Shown one piece after another: positions 38,780-48,299 of a stretch of DNA of 64,000 nt; position 1 is the stretch's first letter; every line of letters begins with the position of its first letter. The notes under the pieces were generated by a model that was given only the letters and a program-made list of their open reading frames with translations, did no database searches and was not told the origin of the DNA. The position numbers were made by a program, and so were the translations under genes. The DNA lies in contig NZ_SBHO01000007.1 of assembly GCF_006980705.1 (NCBI RefSeq), positions 56,593 through 120,592 on the forward strand. Reading direction: 5' to 3'. Source of the DNA: Tepidiphilus olei. GTDB lineage: Bacteria; Pseudomonadota; Gammaproteobacteria; Burkholderiales; Rhodocyclaceae.

Positions 38780-39777
38780 ATGCCGGGAGCGCCCTCCTCT
38801 TTCTCGCCGCCGACGTCGGCGGCACGCGCGCGCGTTTCCTCCTCGCACGCTGGCGGGGGTCCGGCGGGGATTCGCCCTGGGAACCGCTGTCCCATCGCGT
38901 GTTCGCGGACGATGACTTTCCCCATTTCGAGGCGGCGCTCGATGCCTTTCTCGCCGAATGTCCCCGTGAGGCCGAGCCGAAACTGGCCGTGATCGCGCTC
39001 GCCGGCCCCGTGACCGGACGGCGGGCGAGGCTGACCAACCGTCCGTGGACGATCGACGCCGATGCCCTGAGCGCCCGCTACGGCTGGCCCCGCGTGGAAC
39101 TGATGAACGATTTCGCCGCCCAGGCGTTCGGGCTGGCCACCGCACCGCCCGGGACGCTGCACGTCCTGCAAAAAGGGGAACGCCGACCGGGGCTTGCCGC
39201 CGTGCTCGGACCGGGCACGGGGCTGGGCATGGGATTCTTCCTGCGCGAAGGCGAGACCTTGGGCGTTTTCCCCAGCGAAGGCGGACACGCCGATTGCGGA
39301 GGATTCGACCCTCCTTTCCTCGCCGCCTGGAGCGCCTGGCTCGCCCGCGAAGGGCGCATCGCTTCCTGGGAAAGCCTGCTCTGCGGTCCCGGCCTGGTGC
39401 GGCTTGCCGCCTTTTTCGCCGCCGAGCGCGGCCACAGCGCACCCTGGCCGGATGCGCCGGCCATCGTCGCCGCGGCCAGGGAAGGAGAGCCGCTCGCCCA
39501 GACGGCGGTGAATACCTTCGTGCGTGCGCTGGGTGCCTGTGCCGGCGATCTCGCCCTCATCGGCTGGACTGTGGAAGGCGTCTACCTCGTGGGCGCGCTC
39601 GCCGCTGCCCTGCGCCCCTGGCTGGATGCGCCGACTTTCCGCGCCGCCTTCGCCGCCAAGGAGCGTCATGCCAGAGTACTCGCCACCCTGCCGATCCTGC
39701 TCGCCGAGGATCCCCTGCTGGGTTTGAAGGGCGCTGCCGCCTTCGCCTGTCGCCTGCTCGCCGGAGCTCGGGCATGA
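38776..39777 (+). CDS. glk: glucokinase
   Basis: A 333-residue protein of the bacterial Glk family. AADVGGTRARFLLA is the phosphate-1 loop, LAGPVTG and NDFAAQAFGL carry the substrate residues (Asp in MNDF), GPGTGLGMGF the adenosine loop, and PSEGGHADCGG the second sugar-binding motif. It phosphorylates glucose at C6. GTG 38776 overlaps the asparaginase stop. Two glycoside hydrolases follow 2-5 kb downstream, which could supply glucose. Confidence 0.9.
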   Translation: MNAGSALLFLAADVGGTRARFLLARWRGSGGDSPWEPLSHRVFADDDFPHFEAALDAFLAECPREAEPKLAVIALAGPVTGRRARLTNRPWTIDADALSARYGWPRVELMNDFAAQAFGLATAPPGTLHVLQKGERRPGLAAVLGPGTGLGMGFFLREGETLGVFPSEGGHADCGGFDPPFLAAWSAWLAREGRIASWESLLCGPGLVRLAAFFAAERGHSAPWPDAPAIVAAAREGEPLAQTAVNTFVRALGACAGDLALIGWTVEGVYLVGALAAALRPWLDAPTFRAAFAAKERHARVLATLPILLAEDPLLGLKGAAAFACRLLAGARA

Positions 39778-41444
39778 GTGCACCGCCCCCCTCCGTCCCC
39801 CTGCTGCCCTTCCTCCTGCTGGGCCTGCGCTATTACCGCCGGCCGCGGGCCTGGGGTGGCGCCGCGGTGCTCGTGGCCCTCACCCTCGCCCAGGTCGGCC
39901 TGGCGCTATGGACCAACCACTGGCAACGTGCCCTTTTCGACGCCTTGGAGCGCCGCGACCTCGTCGAACTGCCCGCCCTCATCGCCACCTTCCTCACCAT
40001 CCTGTTGCTGAGCGTGGCCGTCACCGGTATCCACCTCCTCGTCAAACGCGGCTGGCAACTCGGTTGGCGACGCTTTCTCACCGAGCAGCTGCTCGAGAAC
40101 TGGCTCAGCCGGGGACACCACCACCGCCTGCGCCACCTGCCCGGCGCTCACGACAATCCCGACGCCCGCATCGCCGAAGACGTACGCATCGCCACGGAAG
40201 TGTCCGTCGAACTCTTCCACTCGCTGCTCTACTCGCTCGCCTCCATCGTGCTCTTCGTCGACGTACTGTGGGTAGTCGGCGCCGAGCCGCACGCCTCGCC
40301 TCCCGGCACCATGGTCTGGCTTGCGCTTGCCTATGCCGGCATCGGCACGATCACCGGGGTGCTGCTGGGCCGGCCGCTCACCCGGGCCACCGACCAGCAT
40401 CAGTCGCGCGAGGCCGACTTTCGCTACGGGTTGTCGCACATCCGCGACAAGTCGGAAGCGATCGCGCTCGCCCAAGGTGAAGCCTCCGAGCGCCGTCTGA
40501 CGCGCGAGCGGTTCGAATCGCTGGCGCGAACCTGGTGGAAGCAGTCCCTCGGCTACCTCGGCCTGGTGTCGTTCTCCACCGCCTACGGAACGTTGCTGCC
40601 GGTCTTCCCCATCCTGGTGCTCGCGCCGCACTACATCGCCGGCGCGCTCACGCTCGGCATGCTGATGCAGGCGGCACAGGCCTTCGAGCGGCTCACCAAC
40701 GCGCTCTCCTGGCCCATCCACAGCATGGGCGACATCGCCCGCTGCCGCGCCTCGATCGAACGCGCCGCGGCGCTATACCACGACCTCGGCGAAATCGAGA
40801 CGATCGAGCGCCTGTGCCTGCCGGGACAGGTCTGCCGTACCGTGGGTCCACCCGGACAAATGGCGATCGAGCGGCTCACTTTGACCCTGCCCAATGGTCA
40901 CCCGGTGCTGGAAAATTTCTCGCTCACGCTACGCCGCGGCGAAACCGTGCAGCTCGTGGGCGACCCGAACACCGGGATTGCGCTACTCAAGGCCATCGCC
41001 GGCGTCTGGTCCTGGGGACAGGGAAACATCATCCTGCCCGACGGTGAGACGCTTTCCTTCGTACCACAGCGGCCTTTCCTGCCCGAAGGACCGCTCATCG
41101 CCGCCCTCACCTATCCACGCGATCCGGCGGAAGTCGAGCGGAAGGCCGTCGTCGACATCTTGCAGGCCGTGGGCGCGGATGCGCTCGTTGAGCGGCTCGA
41201 CGAGCGCGACGACTGGAACCGCACCCTAACCGCGCCGGTGCAGCAGCGGCTGGCGCTTGCCCGCACCCTGCTCGAGCGGCCCGCCTGGGTGTTCTACGAA
41301 GCCCCGCCCGATGCCGTGCCCGCACCGGGCAAGTTCGACCCGGTGGCGTTGCTGCGCGAGCGCCTGCCCGAGGCGACACTGGTGATCTTCTGGCCGCATC
41401 ACCAGCCCTATCCCGGCGTGCAGCGCGTCGTCGCCCTCAATTGA
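39774..41444 (+). CDS. YddA/SbmA-BacA-type ABC protein with degenerate ATPase domain
   Basis: 556 residues: an ABC_membrane_2 transmembrane part (about 20-320, with EADFRYGLSHIRDKSEAIAL typical of YddA/SbmA) and a C-terminal domain aligning with an ABC ATPase whose catalytic motifs are all lost. Walker A reads GDPNTGIAL (no GKS/T), the signature reads LTAPVQQR instead of LSGGEQQR, and Walker B reads WVFYEAPPDA instead of FLDEATSA. The surrounding fold motifs (FVPQRPFLPEG, LALARTLLERP) remain, so it is a pseudo-ATPase. SbmA/BacA proteins without an ATPase domain use the proton gradient; this may do likewise. It overlaps glk (ATGA). Confidence 0.83.
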   Translation: MSAPPPSVPLLPFLLLGLRYYRRPRAWGGAAVLVALTLAQVGLALWTNHWQRALFDALERRDLVELPALIATFLTILLLSVAVTGIHLLVKRGWQLGWRRFLTEQLLENWLSRGHHHRLRHLPGAHDNPDARIAEDVRIATEVSVELFHSLLYSLASIVLFVDVLWVVGAEPHASPPGTMVWLALAYAGIGTITGVLLGRPLTRATDQHQSREADFRYGLSHIRDKSEAIALAQGEASERRLTRERFESLARTWWKQSLGYLGLVSFSTAYGTLLPVFPILVLAPHYIAGALTLGMLMQAAQAFERLTNALSWPIHSMGDIARCRASIERAAALYHDLGEIETIERLCLPGQVCRTVGPPGQMAIERLTLTLPNGHPVLENFSLTLRRGETVQLVGDPNTGIALLKAIAGVWSWGQGNIILPDGETLSFVPQRPFLPEGPLIAALTYPRDPAEVERKAVVDILQAVGADALVERLDERDDWNRTLTAPVQQRLALARTLLERPAWVFYEAPPDAVPAPGKFDPVALLRERLPEATLVIFWPHHQPYPGVQRVVALN

Positions 41445-42528
41445 ACCGCGCTGGCAGCCAGCCGCGCGCCACCGCCTCGCGCAGGCACCACGCCGGCGTC
41501 GTCTCGGTCTTGTAATTCCAGAAGAACCAGCCGCGATAGCGCTCGAAGGTAAGGAGCTGCGCCGCCGCGTAGCCGCGCAGCGCCACCTCTTGCTGAAAGG
41601 CGTCCAAGCCTTCGAGGGGGTGCGTCGTCGGCCCGTCGGCCCACAGCGATACCTCCTGCAGCTTGAGCCCGAGGCTCCATTCGCCGCACACCGTCGGCAG
41701 GCCCAGCTCGCGCCCGATGGCGTCAGCCTCGGCCCGCAGGTCGACCACGGTCTTGCGCAAGTGCTCGTAGATGTCCGCCTCCAGATCCTCGGGCGTGAAG
41801 CACTGGTAGCGGTGCACGTCGAACCAGACGTTCTCGTACGGCGGCGCGTTCATGAAACCGAGATACTCGCGCCAGTCGCGAAAACCGTCGTGGAACATCA
41901 CGCCGACCGTGGGCGGACAGTGCGCCCGGATCGCCGCGTAGGCGCGTTCGTAGTAGCGCTTCAATATATCCGTGGGCACGTCCCAGCGCGGCTCATTCAA
42001 TACTTCGAAAGCGAAGAGCGCCGGCTCGGCGCGATAGCGCTCGGCCAGGCGCCCCAGGAGTTCGACCGAATGGTCGATGTACTCCTCCTTGGTGTGCCAG
42101 TCGCAGACATCGAGCATCCCGCCGTTGTCGAATCCGTTCTGGCAGCCGGCGGCCGCGTGCAGGTCGAGCACCACCCTGAGCCCGAATTCCTGCGCCCAGC
42201 GCAGCGCCCGGTCGAGCACCTCGATGCCGCCGGTGACGAAGGGTTCGCGCCGCGTCCCATAGACCGGATGGTAGGGATAAGGCGGCCCCAGCACCCAGTG
42301 ACCGAACGGGATGCGCACCGCGTTCAGGCCCCGTTCGGCGATCCAGGCGAAATCCTCCCGCGTGATCCAGCGCGCCCAGTGCGCCCGCAGCCGCGGGGTG
42401 GCCTCCTCGCCCAACGCCACGCACCAGGTCGTCTCGTCGGTGGCCTCCACCCCTTCGAAAAGGCTGGGCACCATCCACTTCTCGAGCACCAGCCACGAGC
42501 CCAGATTCACCCCCCGCAAGCGTTCCAT
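41437..42528 (-). CDS. GH5 glycoside hydrolase, exo-beta-1,3-glucanase-like
   Basis: A 363-residue TIM-barrel glycosidase. RGVNLGSWLVLEKWM is strikingly like fungal exo-1,3-beta-glucanases (GH5_9). E179 (FEVLNEPR) is the acid/base and E283 (VCGEWSLG) the nucleophile. There is no signal peptide, so it would act inside the cell unless exported another way. A good GGGGAGAGG precedes the ATG. Its 3' end overlaps the convergent ABC gene by 8 bases. It is divergent from the GH13 gene, 89 bases apart. The subfamily call needs a search. Confidence 0.82.
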   Translation of the reverse strand: MERLRGVNLGSWLVLEKWMVPSLFEGVEATDETTWCVALGEEATPRLRAHWARWITREDFAWIAERGLNAVRIPFGHWVLGPPYPYHPVYGTRREPFVTGGIEVLDRALRWAQEFGLRVVLDLHAAAGCQNGFDNGGMLDVCDWHTKEEYIDHSVELLGRLAERYRAEPALFAFEVLNEPRWDVPTDILKRYYERAYAAIRAHCPPTVGVMFHDGFRDWREYLGFMNAPPYENVWFDVHRYQCFTPEDLEADIYEHLRKTVVDLRAEADAIGRELGLPTVCGEWSLGLKLQEVSLWADGPTTHPLEGLDAFQQEVALRGYAAAQLLTFERYRGWFFWNYKTETTPAWCLREAVARGWLPARFN

Positions 42529-42617
42529 CGCCCTCTCCCCGGCCGCATCGTGGAGTCATTATAGGCAGCCACGGGCATCTGCTACACTGGGATCATTGCT
42601 TTTCCGAGCCGAGCATC

Positions 42618-44096
42618 ATGCCACCCCGTTTCCGCCCCTGGCAGGAATGCGTCGTCTATACCGTCTGGCCCCGCAGCTTCGCCGACGGCAACGGCGATGG
42701 CATCGGCGATCTGCCCGGTCTCACCGAACGGCTCGACGAGTTGCGCTGGCTCGGCGTCGATGCCCTCTGGCTCGCGCCCATCCATCCCTCACCCAATGCC
42801 GACTACGGCTACGACGTGAGCGACTATCTGGACGTGCATCCGGATTTCGGCACGATGGCCGACTTTCGCACCCTGCGCGACGAGCTGCATCGCCGCGGCA
42901 TGCGGCTGCTGCTCGACCTGGTGATCAACCACACGAGCGTACGCCATCCCTGGTTTCTCGCCTCGCGCGCGAGCCGCACCTCGGCCAAACGCGACTGGTA
43001 CCATTGGCGTGCGCGACCCAACGATTGGGAGAGTATCTTCGGCGGCCCCGCCTGGACATGGGACGAAGCCACGGGCGAGTATTACCTGCACCTCTTCTTT
43101 CCCGAGCAGCCCGACCTCGACTGGAGCAACCCGGCGGTGCGCCAGGCGCTTGCCGAGATCGCCCGCTTCTGGCTGGACGAAGGCGTCGACGGCTTTCGTT
43201 TCGACGCCCTCACCGTGCTCAAGAAAGAAGAAGGCTTGCCTGACGTCACCCCTGGCGAACCCGGCGGCCCGCGCCCGGCCTGGTCGCGCTTCCTCGCCCG
43301 CCCCGGGCTCCTCGACTGGGTACGCGACTTCGCCGAGCGCGCCGGCATCACGCGCGACCACCTCACGCTGGGCGAGGCGAACGGCATCGCCGCCACGGAC
43401 GCGCCCGCCTGGGTGGGCGAGCCGCAGGGGCCGCTGTCGGCACTGCTGCATTTCGAGCTATGGCACATCGACACGACCGATGCGCAAGGCCGCCCCGGGC
43501 TCGACACCCGCGCCTTCTCCGACACGGCGCGCTCCTGGTACCGGGCGCTCGCCCCGCACGGGGCGCTGCCGGCGCTCTACCTGGAAAACCACGATCTGCC
43601 GCGCATCGTCTCGCGCTGGGCTCCGCCCGAGCGCCGCGCCCAGGCCGCCAAAGCCTTTGCCGCCGCCACCTACCTGCAGCGGGGGCTTGCCGTGCTCTAT
43701 CAGGGGCAGGAACTGGGTCTGCCAAATGCGCGTTTCACGCGCTCGTCCGACCTGCGCGACCCCTTGAGCCTGCGCCGCATCGCCGCCTTGCGGGCGCAGG
43801 GCATGAGCGATGCGGCGATCCTCGCCGAAATGAACCGCAGCGCCCGCGATCTCTCGCGCACCCCCATTCCGTGGGACGCGAACCGCCCGCAGGCGGGGTT
43901 CTCGAGCGCCGAACCGTGGCAGCCGATGGACCCGGCGCACATCCCGCTCGCCTGGCGCCAGCAGCGCGAGGACGAGGACTCGGTGCTCAATTTCTACCGC
44001 GCCATTTTGGCGGAACGGCACACCAAGCGACAAGAGCTGCTGCCTGCAGGACTTACAACCTCTGTCCCCATTGCCCGGCAAAGCACAACTCAGTGA
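42618..44096 (+). CDS. GH13 alpha-glucosidase, C-terminus apparently shortened
   Basis: A 492-residue alpha-amylase-family enzyme of the alpha-glucosidase/oligo-1,6-glucosidase type. Catalytic residues are in place: nucleophile D196 (GFRFDAL), acid/base E253 (LGEANG), and D326 (ENHDLPR). Normal relatives are about 530-560 residues and continue after LNFYR..L with a beta-sandwich domain. Here the family sequence stops near residue 473 and an unrelated short tail (ELLPAGLTTSVPIARQ) ends inside the convergent nitroreductase gene, with 44 bases of overlap. A deletion may have fused the two 3' ends. Folding without the last domain is uncertain. Confidence 0.8.
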   Translation: MPPRFRPWQECVVYTVWPRSFADGNGDGIGDLPGLTERLDELRWLGVDALWLAPIHPSPNADYGYDVSDYLDVHPDFGTMADFRTLRDELHRRGMRLLLDLVINHTSVRHPWFLASRASRTSAKRDWYHWRARPNDWESIFGGPAWTWDEATGEYYLHLFFPEQPDLDWSNPAVRQALAEIARFWLDEGVDGFRFDALTVLKKEEGLPDVTPGEPGGPRPAWSRFLARPGLLDWVRDFAERAGITRDHLTLGEANGIAATDAPAWVGEPQGPLSALLHFELWHIDTTDAQGRPGLDTRAFSDTARSWYRALAPHGALPALYLENHDLPRIVSRWAPPERRAQAAKAFAAATYLQRGLAVLYQGQELGLPNARFTRSSDLRDPLSLRRIAALRAQGMSDAAILAEMNRSARDLSRTPIPWDANRPQAGFSSAEPWQPMDPAHIPLAWRQQREDEDSVLNFYRAILAERHTKRQELLPAGLTTSVPIARQSTTQ

Positions 44097-44652
44097 GCGG
44101 CCGACGCTCGCGCGGCGCACGTTCCTTCTCGGCGAGTTCCCCGTCGAGCACGTCCGGCTCCGCCGGATGCCCCACGGCGATGAGCGAAATGACTTTGTAG
44201 CGATCCGGCACGCCGGCCACGGCGCGGATCGCCTGGGCGTCGAATCCGGCCATGGGGTGCGCCATCAACCCCAGCGCCACCGCCTGCAGGCAGAGATTCT
44301 CGGCTGCGGCGCCGCAGTCGTATTCGGCCCAGGCGTTGGGTTCGCCGTTGTAGGAAAAAAATGGGTCGGCGCACACCAGCACCAGGAGCGAGGCGCGTTT
44401 CACCCACGCCTGGTTGAAAGGCCACAGCGTAGCGAATGCCTTCTCCCATCCTTGTGGATCTTGCGTGCGGTGCCACACGACGAAACGCCAGGGCTGATCG
44501 CCATAGCACGACGGCGCCCAGCGCGCCGCCTCCAGTAACGAAAGCACCTGCTCGCGCGTCACGGCTTTGGTCTCGTCGAACGCACGACCGCTCCAGCGCT
44601 CGGCGATCAGAGGATGGATCGGGACTTCGGTCACGGCGGGTTTCTTCATCAT
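44053..44652 (-). CDS. nitroreductase-family flavoprotein
   Basis: A 199-residue FMN protein. RWSGRAFDET is the FMN phosphate-binding N-terminus, EAARWAPSCYGDQPWRFVVW the ring-binding segment, and LMAHPMAGFD and ISLIAVGHP the C-terminal signature. The substrate is unknown. The first ATG overlaps the mocA-like stop; the second ATG three bases on is better spaced from AGGAG and may be the true start. Last gene of the iorA-iorB-mocA unit. The 3' end overlaps the shortened GH13 gene. Confidence 0.82.
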   Translation of the reverse strand: MMKKPAVTEVPIHPLIAERWSGRAFDETKAVTREQVLSLLEAARWAPSCYGDQPWRFVVWHRTQDPQGWEKAFATLWPFNQAWVKRASLLVLVCADPFFSYNGEPNAWAEYDCGAAAENLCLQAVALGLMAHPMAGFDAQAIRAVAGVPDRYKVISLIAVGHPAEPDVLDGELAEKERAPRERRPLTELCFAGQWGQRL

Positions 44653-45266
44653 GTACTCCTGGAAAAAATGAGGTCCTGCGGGGTATCGACGTCGGCGAAG
44701 ATGCCTTCGTCGTCGATCGCGACACGGACGACGTGCTCGGCGTCACGCCGAAGGAGCAGACGGGCCCCCACGTCGCCCGTCGAATCCATCAGTTCTTGCC
44801 GGTAACGAGCAGAAAAACCGACCGGATGCCCTCGCCGAGCGGTACGACACGCCGCTGCGAGCGCGGCACCGGACATGAGCGCGTCGCGCACCCCCGAGAT
44901 CGCGGCTCGCGGCACCCAGGGCATGTCGGCCAGCCCGACGACCCACCCTCGAGCGGAAATGGTGGCCGCAACGCCCGCGGCGAGGCTGTGTCCCATCCCC
45001 TCGTCGGCACGAAGGCATTCGACGCACTGCACGCGATCCGCGAACGCATCGACCAAGACGCGCCGCACTTCGTCGTTGTCCGGCCGCAGCACCACCGCAA
45101 CCTTGGCGAAGACGGCGAACCAAGGTCGCAGCGCGTGGACGATGAGCGGCTGGACCTGCCCCTCATTTTCGAGCAGCACCAGCCGCTTGTCCGCCCCAAA
45201 ACGCCGCGCCCGGCCAGCCGCCAGCACGAGGGCGGCGATTCCTCTCGATTCAGGCAAAGGTTTCAC
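44649..45266 (-). CDS. MocA/MobA-like molybdenum cofactor nucleotidyltransferase
   Basis: A 205-residue NTP-transferase. [13 protein letters not shown] is the nucleotide-binding signature, [15 protein letters not shown] and GLADMPWV the catalytic Asp motif. MocA adds CMP to molybdopterin for xanthine-oxidase-family enzymes, which fits the adjacent IorAB-type hydroxylase. GTG start at 45266 overlaps iorB by 17 bases; the stop overlaps the nitroreductase start. Confidence 0.85.
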   Translation of the reverse strand: MKPLPESRGIAALVLAAGRARRFGADKRLVLLENEGQVQPLIVHALRPWFAVFAKVAVVLRPDNDEVRRVLVDAFADRVQCVECLRADEGMGHSLAAGVAATISARGWVVGLADMPWVPRAAISGVRDALMSGAALAAACRTARRGHPVGFSARYRQELMDSTGDVGARLLLRRDAEHVVRVAIDDEGIFADVDTPQDLIFSRST

Positions 45267-47436
45267 GCGCCAAGGGCAATCGCCGCACGCGTTTCCCCGT
45301 CAGGACGAAGAGCGCATTGGCCACCGCCGGTGCGATGGGCGGCGTGCCCGGCTCACCCACGCCGCTCGGCGGCGCCTCGCTCGGCACGAGGTGTACTTCC
45401 ACCCGCGGCATCTCGGAGTGGCGCAGAATGGGATAATCGTGGAAGTTCGACTGCACCGGCCGACCTCCCTCGAGCGTGATCTCGCCGTGCAAAGCGGCGG
45501 CCAGTCCATAGACGATACCTCCCTCGATCTGCTGCACCACCCCGTCGGGGTTGATCACCCGACCGCAGTCGACCGCCGCCACCACGCGATGTACCCGCAC
45601 CTGACCGTTTTCCAGCGAAACTTCGGCGATTTCCGCCACGACGCTACCGAAGGATTCATGCACCGCCACGCCGAAGGCATGTCCTGCCGTGGGTTTCACT
45701 TTGCCCCATCCCGCTTTCTGCGCCGCCAACTGCAGCACGGCGCGATGGCGCGAAGTACGCGGCAACAAGCTCAGACGGAATTTCACAGGATCCTGGCGCG
45801 CAAGGTGAGCCAACTCGTCGATCATCGTCTCGACGACGAAAGCCGTGTGCGAATGGCCCACCGAACGCCACCACTGCACCGGCACAGGGCTCTTGGGGCT
45901 ATGCAATTCCACCTGAACGTTCGGGATCTGGTAAGGAATCGTCGCCGCCCCTTCGACCGAAGCGGCATCGACCCCGTCCTTGATCATGACCGCCGCCATC
46001 GGCGTGCTTTCCATGATGGACTGACCGACGATCGTATGTTTCCACGCAACGGGTTTGCCGCCCTTGTCGATCGCCGCTTCGATCACATCGACCCACATCG
46101 GGCGGTAGTAACCACCGCGCAGGTCGTCTTCACGCGTCCAGATCACCTGCACTGGCCTGCCGACCGCCTTGGCGACCTGCACCGCCTCGGTGACGAAATC
46201 GGCGTGGGGATTCGCCCGTCGACCGAAGCCGCCGCCGAGGTAGGTGGTGTGGATCTCCACTTCTTCGGGTTGCAGTCCCGCCACGGTGGCAGCCGCCATG
46301 CGATCGAGCGTCTGCGACTGCGTACCGGTCCAGATGGTGCAATGATCAGGGCGCAGGTCGACGGTGACGTTGAGCGGCTCCATCGGCGCATGCGCCAGAT
46401 ACGGCACTTCGTACTCGGCATGCACCGTCTTCACCGCCGCTTTGAAACCGGACACCACGTCTCCGTCCCGCCGCGCCACCGCGCCTGGGGTGCGAGCGAG
46501 CGCGAAATACGATTCCCGCAGCTTCGCCGTCGAGAGCGCTGCCCCCTCGCCTTCGTCCCACTCGATCTGCAACAAGTCGCGCGCCGTTTTTGCCGGCCAG
46601 AAACCGCTGGCGGCCACCGCCACGCCGGTCGGTACTTCATAGACGCCAACCACGCCGGGGACTTTCAGCGCCTCGGTGGCATCGAACTGCTTGAGCTTGC
46701 CGCCGAACACGGGGCATCGCGCCACCAGCACCGTCACCATGTCGGGCAGGCGCACGTCGATGCCGAAAACCGCCTTGCCGGTGATCTTCTCCGGCGTGTC
46801 GAGGCGCTTGAGCGACTTGCCGATCCATTTGAAGTCTTTCGGATCCTTCAACGGCACTTCGCTCGGCAAAGGCAGCTTGCCCGCTTCTTCCGCGACTTCT
46901 CCGTAGCTCAGGGACGTGCGGCCGTCGGGGTGGAAGATGCGCCCGTTCTCGGCCTTGCAGGCAGTGGCCGGCACACCCCAACGCCGGGCTGCCGCCTCGA
47001 TCAAGAGAAGACGCGCGCTCGCCCCGACGCGGCGCAGCTGCTCCCAAGAGGACGCGACGCTGGTGCTGCCGCCGGTGAGTTGCAGGCCGAACTGGGTATG
47101 GTTATAGACCGCCGCCACCGGCGCCGGCTCGATGCGGATGCGCTCCCACGGCGCATCGAGCTCCTCGTTGATCAGCATCGGCAGCGAGGTATAAACCCCC
47201 TGCCCCATTTCGGACTTGTTCACGACGAGCGTGACGGAATCGTCCGGGGCAATGCGGATGAAGGCATTCGGCGGATAGACTTTTTCCCCTCCTGTGGCCG
47301 TTGCCTCAGCCGCCCAGGCGCGTCCTCCCTTCTCGGGCAGACGGAAACCGATCACCAATCCGCCGCCGAGCACGGCCAGGTCGCGCAGGAATTTACGCCG
47401 CGCCGGACGCTGGAGTTCATTGAGCGAAAACATCAT
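45250..47436 (-). CDS. molybdenum hydroxylase large subunit (IorB-like), Tat-exported
   Basis: A 728-residue xanthine-oxidase-family subunit of the isoquinoline 1-oxidoreductase/aldehyde-dehydrogenase type. The twin-arginine signal [19 protein letters not shown] indicates periplasmic export in folded form. [26 protein letters not shown] and the C-terminal [17 protein letters not shown] (with the catalytic Glu) are cofactor-site motifs. It pairs with the [2Fe-2S] subunit at 47433-47891. The substrate is an aldehyde or N-heterocycle; the sequence does not decide. It overlaps both neighbours, so this is a tight operon. Confidence 0.87.
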   Translation of the reverse strand: MMFSLNELQRPARRKFLRDLAVLGGGLVIGFRLPEKGGRAWAAEATATGGEKVYPPNAFIRIAPDDSVTLVVNKSEMGQGVYTSLPMLINEELDAPWERIRIEPAPVAAVYNHTQFGLQLTGGSTSVASSWEQLRRVGASARLLLIEAAARRWGVPATACKAENGRIFHPDGRTSLSYGEVAEEAGKLPLPSEVPLKDPKDFKWIGKSLKRLDTPEKITGKAVFGIDVRLPDMVTVLVARCPVFGGKLKQFDATEALKVPGVVGVYEVPTGVAVAASGFWPAKTARDLLQIEWDEGEGAALSTAKLRESYFALARTPGAVARRDGDVVSGFKAAVKTVHAEYEVPYLAHAPMEPLNVTVDLRPDHCTIWTGTQSQTLDRMAAATVAGLQPEEVEIHTTYLGGGFGRRANPHADFVTEAVQVAKAVGRPVQVIWTREDDLRGGYYRPMWVDVIEAAIDKGGKPVAWKHTIVGQSIMESTPMAAVMIKDGVDAASVEGAATIPYQIPNVQVELHSPKSPVPVQWWRSVGHSHTAFVVETMIDELAHLARQDPVKFRLSLLPRTSRHRAVLQLAAQKAGWGKVKPTAGHAFGVAVHESFGSVVAEIAEVSLENGQVRVHRVVAAVDCGRVINPDGVVQQIEGGIVYGLAAALHGEITLEGGRPVQSNFHDYPILRHSEMPRVEVHLVPSEAPPSGVGEPGTPPIAPAVANALFVLTGKRVRRLPLARETFA

Positions 47437-47891
47437 GCACCCCCTGCCGCGGCCTCGAGAATCGCCTTGCGGATCCGGTTATACGTACCGCAACGGCAGA
47501 GAATGCCGTCCATCGCGGCAACGATCTGCGCCTCGCTCGGACGTGGATGCTCGGCGAGCAAGGCCGCGGCCGCCATGATCTGTCCCGACTGGCAATAGCC
47601 GCACTGGGGCACGTCGACCTCTTGCCAAGCCTTCTGGATGGCGCGGCCGACCGGCGTCTCGCCGATCCCCTCGATCGTAGTGACGCGCTTGCCGCTCACC
47701 ATCGACACGGGCGTGACACAGGAGCGGACCGCTCGCCCGTCGAGATGCACCGTGCACGCACCGCACTGGGCGATGCCGCAGCCATATTTGGTCCCCGTGA
47801 GCTGCAGCTGGTCGCGCAGCACCCACAGCAGGGGCGTACCGGGATCGGCCTCGACCGTGGTCGGCCGACCGTTGAGCGTAAATGCAATCAT
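47433..47891 (-). CDS. molybdenum hydroxylase [2Fe-2S] subunit (IorA-like)
   Basis: A 152-residue protein with two clusters: a plant-ferredoxin-type N-terminal one ([19 protein letters not shown]) and a C-terminal helical one (CGYCQSGQI, then [13 protein letters not shown]). It takes electrons from the IorB molybdenum site. The ATG at 47891 is chosen because the upstream frame lacks family similarity; GGAGAG precedes it. It has no Tat signal and would be carried by IorB. Overlaps iorB by 4 bases. Confidence 0.9.
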   Translation of the reverse strand: MIAFTLNGRPTTVEADPGTPLLWVLRDQLQLTGTKYGCGIAQCGACTVHLDGRAVRSCVTPVSMVSGKRVTTIEGIGETPVGRAIQKAWQEVDVPQCGYCQSGQIMAAAALLAEHPRPSEAQIVAAMDGILCRCGTYNRIRKAILEAAAGGA

Positions 47892-48065
47892 AGAGTCTCT
47901 CCTTGGGCAGAGAAGCCGGGCGTCGCCCCCGTAACAGGACTGCGCTACTGCGCACTGAAATGGCCTTACTTCCCGGCGGAACGACAAAACCCATCATAGA
48001 ACGGGTCCGGCGCTGCGACAACCACGCCGAAAGGAAGGTTTATGGACCCAAGGAGCGATCGACTC

Positions 48066-48243
48066 TCAGCGCACGTTACCCGCTTCGATCTTGCGGCTGC
48101 GCAAGTCGATGATACTGAAATCTCCCTCCGACAGCCGTCCTGGAGCGACCACCAGGCTCGGGGCAAAAATATTGAGCCGTTCGTCGTTATAGGGAAGGGT
48201 GTGCAGGATTTTGCAAGGCTTGAGGCTTGCTTTTCGTCGCCAT
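48066..48243 (-). pseudogene. possible frameshifted small gene
   Basis: In the 408-bp gap between iorA and the histone-fold gene, the minus strand has an ATG start (MATKSKPQALQ) that stops early. A second frame reads on as a protein-like stretch (ILHTLPYNDERLNIFAPSLV, then SEGDFSIIDLRSRKIEAGNV) to a TGA at 48066. One frameshift would join them into about 58 residues. I do not recognise the family. The rest of the gap holds the two divergent promoters and nothing else I can name. Confidence 0.3.
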
Positions 48244-48299
48244 AGTCCCTATAACGGAATCGGCAATCAGTCGAAATCCTTATACTCAAGGAGGTACGG

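Noticed and set aside
44875..47598. 907-residue frame antisense to the iorA/iorB/mocA genes
   Set aside because: No domains recognised; it lies opposite three overlapping genes with clear cofactor motifs.
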